NCBI RefSeq assembly: GCF_024127895.1
Contig: NZ_JAMYBK010000016.1
Coordinates: 53,753-117,752 of the forward strand
Direction: 5' to 3'
DNA from: Pseudomonas guariconensis
GTDB taxonomy: Bacteria; Pseudomonadota; Gammaproteobacteria; Pseudomonadales; Pseudomonadaceae
DNA length: 64,000 bases
The position numbers were made by a program, and so were the translations under genes. A model generated the notes under the pieces. The model saw only the letters and a program-made list of their open reading frames with translations, ran no database searches and had not been told where the DNA came from. This document shows positions 59,801 to 64,000 of this stretch, in pieces. The stretch's first letter is position 1. Each line of letters starts with the position of its first letter.

Positions 59801-60988
59801 TCACGCGGCTTGGACAGCCACCTTGCGCTTGCGCTCAGCCAGCCCCCAGACCACCAGGGCCAGCGTCCCGATCGCCGCGCCGGCCACGACGATCCCCGTC
59901 CAGCCATGGCGCTGGAACAGCTGGGTCCCCAGCAGCGAGCCGAGTGCACCGCCAATGAAGTAGCAGGTGATGTACCCGGCATTGAGCCGCGTGCGCGCTT
60001 CCGGCCGTAGGACGATCACCGCGTTCTGGTTGCTGACGTGCACCAGTTGCACCGCCAGGTCGAGCAGCAGCACGCCCAGCAGCAGCGCGACCAGCGACGT
60101 CTGGGCGAAGCCCAACGGTATCCACGACAGCAGCAGGGCGACCAGGCCGACGGTGGTGCCCAACTCCCCGCGACCGCGGTCGGCCAGGCGCCCGGCCCAG
60201 TTGGCCGACAGCGCACCCGCCGCGCCGGCCAGGCCGAACAGGCCGATCACCGCGTCGGAGTAATGGTAGGGTTCGCGGGCCAGGAGAAACGCCAGTGGCG
60301 TCCAGAACAGGGCGAACAGGCTGAACGCCAGCAGGCCCAGCAGCGAACGCAGGCGCAGCACCGGCTCTTCGATGAAGAGGCGGAACACCGAGCCGATCAG
60401 CGCGGGGTACTTCAACCCAGCATCGCTGTGGTGCTGCGGTAGGCTGCGGTACAGGGCGATGGCGGACACGGCCATCAGCAGCGCGGCCAGCACGTAGATG
60501 CTGCGCCAGCCACCCAGTTCGGCCATGAAGCCAGCGGCGGTGCGGGCCAGCAGGATGCCCAGCAGCAGGCCGCTCATCAGCGTGCCCACGGCCCGGCCGC
60601 GTTGTTCCGGCGAACTGAGCGCCGCGGCCAGCGGCACCAGGATCTGTGCCACCACCGAGAACAGTCCGGTCAAGGCGGTGCCGAGCAGCAGCCAGGGCAG
60701 GCTCGGTGCACAGGCGCTGATCACCAGGCCCAGGGTGGAGATGGCGACCATGACGACGATCAGGCGGCGCTGCTCGAACATGTCGCCCAGCGGGGCCAGC
60801 AGGAGCAGGCCGGCACCATAGCTGAGCTGGGCGGCGATGACGATGGTACCGGCGGTGGCGGTATCCAGGCCGAACTGTTCGGCGATGCTGTGCAGCAGCG
60901 GTTGGGCGTAATAGTTGCTGGCCACGGCCAGGCCAGTGGCGGTGGCCATCAGCAGGATCAGGGCGCGGCTCAGGGCGGGGGCGTTCAT
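59801..60988 (-). CDS. MFS transporter
   Basis: A 395-residue, 12-helix major facilitator. The first helix GLAVASNYYAQPLLHSIAEQ is typical of a group of MFS exporters common in Pseudomonas, with LAPLGDMFEQRRLIVVM in loop 2-3. The ATG at 60988 gives the usual N terminus, preceded by a weak GAGAG; in-frame sequence beyond it is unlikely to be coding. Substrate unknown; drug or metabolite efflux is likely. Confidence 0.88.
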   Translation of the reverse strand: MNAPALSRALILLMATATGLAVASNYYAQPLLHSIAEQFGLDTATAGTIVIAAQLSYGAGLLLLAPLGDMFEQRRLIVVMVAISTLGLVISACAPSLPWLLLGTALTGLFSVVAQILVPLAAALSSPEQRGRAVGTLMSGLLLGILLARTAAGFMAELGGWRSIYVLAALLMAVSAIALYRSLPQHHSDAGLKYPALIGSVFRLFIEEPVLRLRSLLGLLAFSLFALFWTPLAFLLAREPYHYSDAVIGLFGLAGAAGALSANWAGRLADRGRGELGTTVGLVALLLSWIPLGFAQTSLVALLLGVLLLDLAVQLVHVSNQNAVIVLRPEARTRLNAGYITCYFIGGALGSLLGTQLFQRHGWTGIVVAGAAIGTLALVVWGLAERKRKVAVQAA

Positions 60989-61104
60989 GGCAGCTCTCGG
61001 GGCGGATGGTTCAACAGGCAGGCAAGTGGCCGGCATGATAGCAACTGGCGGCGGGCTTGCCCTCAGTTAAGGTTTTCAGTTGCCATTTGGGGCCGCTTCG
61101 CAGC

Positions 61105-61587
61105 CTAGACAACCTCCACCACGATTTGCACCTGCGCCTGCCCACCCAGCACCAGGCTCACTTCGTCATCCTGCCGCTTGCCGAGCAATTGCTGCCCCAA
61201 GGGCGAGCGCGGGGTGATGACGGTCACTTGCTCCTCGCCCTCGCCAATCTTCAGCCCGGCCCCCTCGGGCCCGAGAAACAGCCGGCGCGGGTGGCCAGCC
61301 TCGTCCTCCAGGGTGACCAGGTTGCTGACCTGGATCCCACGCGCCGGATCGTAGTCGCGCAGCAACAACTGCTGGTAGGCCAGCAGCGCCTGGCGGATCT
61401 CGGCGGTGCGCCGGGCCTGGCCGGTGGCCAGGTACGAGGCCTCCAGGCTGAGGGTGTCGTACTTGTTCTCGGCGATGTTCTCTTCGGCGGTGGCGGCCTC
61501 GTAGGCGGCCTGGGCTGCGCGGCGCAGCACGTCCATGTCGTGTTCGAGGGTTTCGACGATACGGGCGAGCAGGGTGGTTTTGTCCAT
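61105..61587 (-). CDS. GreA/GreB-like transcription elongation factor
   Basis: A 160-residue protein. The C-terminal domain is GreA/GreB/Rnk-like (ISNLVTLEDE-type: IQVSNLVTLEDEAGHPRRLF, VTVITPRSPLGQQLLGKRQD and EVSLVLGG). The N-terminal part is helical with many Ala and Glu (AAYEAATAEENIAENKYDTL), resembling the coiled coil of Gre factors that enters the RNA-polymerase secondary channel; its tip has ENKYD, so acidic residues are present. It is 3 bp from the upstream gene, so co-transcribed. Confidence 0.85.
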   Translation of the reverse strand: MDKTTLLARIVETLEHDMDVLRRAAQAAYEAATAEENIAENKYDTLSLEASYLATGQARRTAEIRQALLAYQQLLLRDYDPARGIQVSNLVTLEDEAGHPRRLFLGPEGAGLKIGEGEEQVTVITPRSPLGQQLLGKRQDDEVSLVLGGQAQVQIVVEVV

Positions 61588-61589
61588 GG

Positions 61590-61967
61590 TCAGTAGCAGA
61601 ACTCCAGCACGTTGGCCTGGCTCTTGTCGGTGGGCGCGGTACGGTTCTGCTGCAGCCAGAACTGGCACTTGGGGTTGTTCAGGTTGCGTGGGCTGCCCTG
61701 GGCGGTTTCGGCGGCTTGCTGCATTTGCTGGCGGTGCAGGATCTGCTTGTAGCGCTCGAACATCTCGGCCTGGGCATCGGCCGGTTGCGCGGGGGCAGCC
61801 GTGGCCGGCGCGATGGCCTGGGCCAGCGGTTGCACCTGCTGCGGCCACAATTGCCAGGCCAGCCACAGGCTCAGGGCAATGGCCACGGCACCGAGCCACA
61901 GGCCGAAGGCCACGCAGAGAATGAGCTGCAGGGGCTTTAGGGTTATCTTCAGTTCGCGGCGGGGCAT
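61590..61967 (-). CDS. Single-pass membrane protein of unknown function
   Basis: A 125-residue protein: a short basic start (MPRRELKITLKPLQ), one membrane helix (LILCVAFGLWLGAVAIALSL), an Ala/Pro/Gln-rich linker and a conserved-looking end (NPKCQFWLQQNRTAPTDKSQ and two Cys in the last 30 residues). The C terminus would be periplasmic with a possible disulfide. AGGAGG lies 6 bp before the ATG. It is directly upstream of the Gre-like gene. Confidence 0.7.
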   Translation of the reverse strand: MPRRELKITLKPLQLILCVAFGLWLGAVAIALSLWLAWQLWPQQVQPLAQAIAPATAAPAQPADAQAEMFERYKQILHRQQMQQAAETAQGSPRNLNNPKCQFWLQQNRTAPTDKSQANVLEFCY

Positions 61968-62098
61968 GGCGGCCTCCTGGCAGGGCGGGTCGTGAGTGCA
62001 TTGTCGCATGGCGGGGCAGGCATTTTTCAGCAGCCCTTTCGCCGGCGAGCATTTATCCGCAGAATCCGCGGTTTTTCCGCGTAGCGAGGGGCGTGGGC

Positions 62099-63232
62099 AT
62101 GAAAGCCACCTGGGACATCTTCTGCACGGTCGTCGACAACTACGGCGACATCGGCGTGACCTGGCGCCTGGCTCGGCAACTGGTGGCCGAGCATGGGCTG
62201 GCGGTGCGCCTGTGGGTGGATGACCTGAACGCCTTCGTGCGCCTGTGCCCGCAGGCCGAGGCTGCGGCCGAGCGGCAGTGGCAGGCCGGTGTCGAGGTAC
62301 GTCGCTGGCCGGCCGAGTGGCAGCCGGCCGGCACCGCCGATGTGGTGATCGGCGCCTTCGGTTGCCGCTTGCCGGCCGACTACATCGAGGCCCTGCGCTT
62401 GCGTCCGGTGCCTGCGCTGTGGCTGAACCTGGAATACCTCAGCGCCGAGGAGTGGGTGGAGGGTTGCCATGGCCTGGCTTCGCCCCAGGCCAATGGGCTG
62501 CGCACGCTGTTCTTCTTCCCCGGCTTTACCGACAAGACCGGTGGGCTGCTGCGCGAGGCCAGGTTGCTGGCGCGGCGCCAGGCCTTCGAGGCGGACCCGG
62601 CGGCGCGCGCGACGTTTCTCGGCGGCCTGGGTGTACAGGTGGAGGAAGGCGCGCGGCTGATGTCGCTGTTCGCCTACGAGAACGGGCAACTGGGCAACTG
62701 GCTCCAGGCCCTGGCCGAGGATGAGCAGGCCACGCACCTGCTGGTGCCCGAGGGGCGCAGCCTCGCCGATGTGCGCGCCTGGCTGGGCGAACCGGGGCTG
62801 GCGGTCGGCGATGTGCGACGCCAGGGGGCGCTGACCGTGCAGATCCTGCCGTTCGTCAGCCAGGACGACTACGACCGCCTGCTCTGGTGTTGCGACTTCA
62901 ACGCCGTGCGCGGCGAGGACTCCTTCGTCCGCGCCCAGTGGGCGGGCCGGCCGCTGCTGTGGCACATCTACGTGCAGGAGGAGAACGCCCACTGGGAAAA
63001 GCTCGAAGCCTTCCTCGGGCTTTATCGCCAGGGCCTGTCGCAGGCGGCGGGGGATGCGCTGGTCGATCTGTGGCGTGCCTGGAACATGGACCGCGACATG
63101 GGCGAGGCCTGGCGCCGGGCCCTGGGGCACTGGCCGGAACTGCAGGCCCACGCCCGCCAATGGAGCGCCGCGCAGGCCGCTCGGCCGGACCTTGCCACGA
63201 CGCTGGTACAGTTTTACCGAAATTGGCTATGA
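62099..63232 (+). CDS. earP: EF-P arginine rhamnosyltransferase
   Basis: A 377-residue EarP, a GT-B enzyme that moves rhamnose from dTDP-rhamnose to Arg32 of elongation factor P. It starts WDIFCTVVDNYGDIGVTWRL (the Asp of NYGD is catalytic in the family), and contains LNLEYLSAEEWVE, FFFPGFTDKTGGLLRE and FNAVRGEDSFVRAQWAGRPL, which holds the acid and nucleotide-sugar site. ATG at 62099 is preferred over GTG two codons earlier. The product acts on the protein encoded 49 bp downstream. Confidence 0.95.
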   Translation: MKATWDIFCTVVDNYGDIGVTWRLARQLVAEHGLAVRLWVDDLNAFVRLCPQAEAAAERQWQAGVEVRRWPAEWQPAGTADVVIGAFGCRLPADYIEALRLRPVPALWLNLEYLSAEEWVEGCHGLASPQANGLRTLFFFPGFTDKTGGLLREARLLARRQAFEADPAARATFLGGLGVQVEEGARLMSLFAYENGQLGNWLQALAEDEQATHLLVPEGRSLADVRAWLGEPGLAVGDVRRQGALTVQILPFVSQDDYDRLLWCCDFNAVRGEDSFVRAQWAGRPLLWHIYVQEENAHWEKLEAFLGLYRQGLSQAAGDALVDLWRAWNMDRDMGEAWRRALGHWPELQAHARQWSAAQAARPDLATTLVQFYRNWL

Positions 63233-63233
63233 T
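63205..63233 (+). promoter_or_regulatory. Possible sigma-70 promoter of efp
   Basis: TATGAT (63228-63233; five of six) overlaps the earP stop. The -35 17 bp upstream (GGTACA, 63205-63210) is weak. It lies 48 bp before the efp start and could let efp be expressed apart from earP. Confidence 0.4.
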
Positions 63234-63280
63234 ATGCGGCCTCGATTTTTATAAATCCATCCAGATTCGGATATTTCGTA

Positions 63281-63850
63281 ATGAAAACTGGTAAAGAGCT
63301 GAAACCCGGTACCGTACTGCGGATCGACAACGACCCGTGGCTGGTCCAGAAAGCCGAATTCACCAAGTCGGGTCGCAACAGCGCGATCATGAAGACCAAG
63401 CTGAAGAACCTGCTGACCGGCTACAAGACCGAAACCGTCTACTTCGCCGACGACAAGCTGGACGACGTGATCCTGGACCGCAAGGAAGTCACCCTGTCGT
63501 TCATCAGCGGTGATGCCTACACCTTCATGGACACCACCGACTACACCATGTACGAGCTGAACGCCGAGGACATCGACGCCGTTCTGCCGTACATCGAGGA
63601 AGGCATGCAGGACGTCTGCGCGCTGACCATGTACGAAGAGAAAGTCGTATCGGTCGAACTGCCGACCACCATCAGCCGCCAGGTCACCTACACCGAGAAC
63701 GCCGCGCGTGGCGATACCTCGGGCAAGGTCATGAAGCCGGCCAAGCTGGCCAACGGCACCGAACTGCAGGTTGCCGACTTCATCGAGATCGACGAGTGGA
63801 TCGATATCGACACCCGCGACGGCAGCTTCAAGGGCCGTTCCAAGAAGTAA
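63281..63850 (+). CDS. efp: Elongation factor P (Arg32 type)
   Basis: A 189-residue EF-P, which relieves ribosome stalling at polyproline. The KOW-like domain has MKTGKELKPGTVLRIDNDPW, and the modification loop KSGRNSAI puts Arg at position 32, the rhamnosylated residue of Pseudomonas EF-P (other bacteria have Lys). Domains II/III follow, with FMDTTDYTMYELNAEDIDA. Pairing with EarP just upstream confirms the Arg-rhamnose system. The gene is highly conserved in sequence and strong in codon bias. Confidence 0.97.
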   Translation: MKTGKELKPGTVLRIDNDPWLVQKAEFTKSGRNSAIMKTKLKNLLTGYKTETVYFADDKLDDVILDRKEVTLSFISGDAYTFMDTTDYTMYELNAEDIDAVLPYIEEGMQDVCALTMYEEKVVSVELPTTISRQVTYTENAARGDTSGKVMKPAKLANGTELQVADFIEIDEWIDIDTRDGSFKGRSKK

Positions 63851-63915
63851 TGCTTCTTGCGGTGTACGAAAAACCCGGCCTCGGCCCAGTGCCGGTCAGT
63901 TAAGACTTTCAGTTG

Positions 63916-64000
63916 TCATTTGGGGCCGCTTCGCGCCCCATCGCCGGCAAGCCGGCTCCCACATTGTCCGTGCAAACCGCATCATATGTGGTCGCCGCGG
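63916..64000. repeat. REP element at the window edge
   Basis: A unit GGGGCCGCTTCGCGCCCCAT followed by the core GCCGGCAAGCCGGC (about 63943-63956) and CTCCCACA. Its inverted partner probably lies beyond the window. Confidence 0.75.

Overview
The window looks like a chromosome segment of a fluorescent Pseudomonas, most likely the P. putida group. The support is: high G+C coding sequence with strong C/G third positions; many short inverted REP-type repeats around a GCCGGCAAGCCGGC core between genes; the adjacent pair earP-efp with Arg32 in EF-P; a DUF3509 small protein; and the prmB/aroC neighbourhood. Species cannot be fixed from the sequence alone.

Positions 98-25843 hold a large ABC-transporter-dependent (group 2/3-like) capsule locus. 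Its right half, read on the minus strand from 25843 down to 15405, carries the exporter kpsM, kpsT, kpsE and a kpsD/wza-like lipoprotein, then manC (GDP-mannose), a KpsS-like capsule protein, a GT4-type glycosyltransferase, kdsA, and a single gene that fuses CMP-Kdo synthetase (KdsB) with Kdo-8-phosphate phosphatase (KdsC). With kpsF (arabinose-5-phosphate isomerase, 11428-12360, plus strand) this is a complete dedicated route from ribulose-5-phosphate and PEP to CMP-Kdo. The left half (98-10632, minus strand) is a tightly overlapping series: a second full set of capsule Kdo transferases (two different two-domain KpsC proteins and one KpsS), an LtaS/sulfatase-fold phosphotransferase, an SDR, a GNAT acetyltransferase and a PhyH-type dioxygenase, with an APH-like kinase just upstream. 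Between the halves lies an A+T-richer, mosaic stretch with two hexapeptide acyltransferases, apparent decayed coding sequence, strong hairpins, and a JUMPstart/ops-like element at 13310-13352. The whole predicts a Kdo-linked, lipid-anchored surface polymer with unusual decoration.

From 26344 to 64000 the content is mostly ordinary chromosomal genes: oxidoreductases, a divergent MocR-type regulator/MFS pair, a chemoreceptor, a BenE-type transporter, a GST, folE and glutaredoxin, prmB, aroC, an acireductone-dioxygenase homologue lacking one metal ligand, a ZIP transporter, a second LtaS-like membrane enzyme, RraB, a cytochrome c, a glutamine amidotransferase, CorA, a PlsC-type acyltransferase, a crotonase, tRNA-Ser(GGA) with a recognisable promoter and terminator, a TonB-dependent receptor, a GreA/B-like factor, and earP-efp at the end.

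The most interesting material is the capsule locus: four KpsC/KpsS-family proteins, the KdsB-KdsC fusion, and the modification genes overlapped with the Kdo transferases. No CRISPR array, prophage, intact insertion sequence or rRNA was seen. All family names are from reading the translations; no database search was possible.
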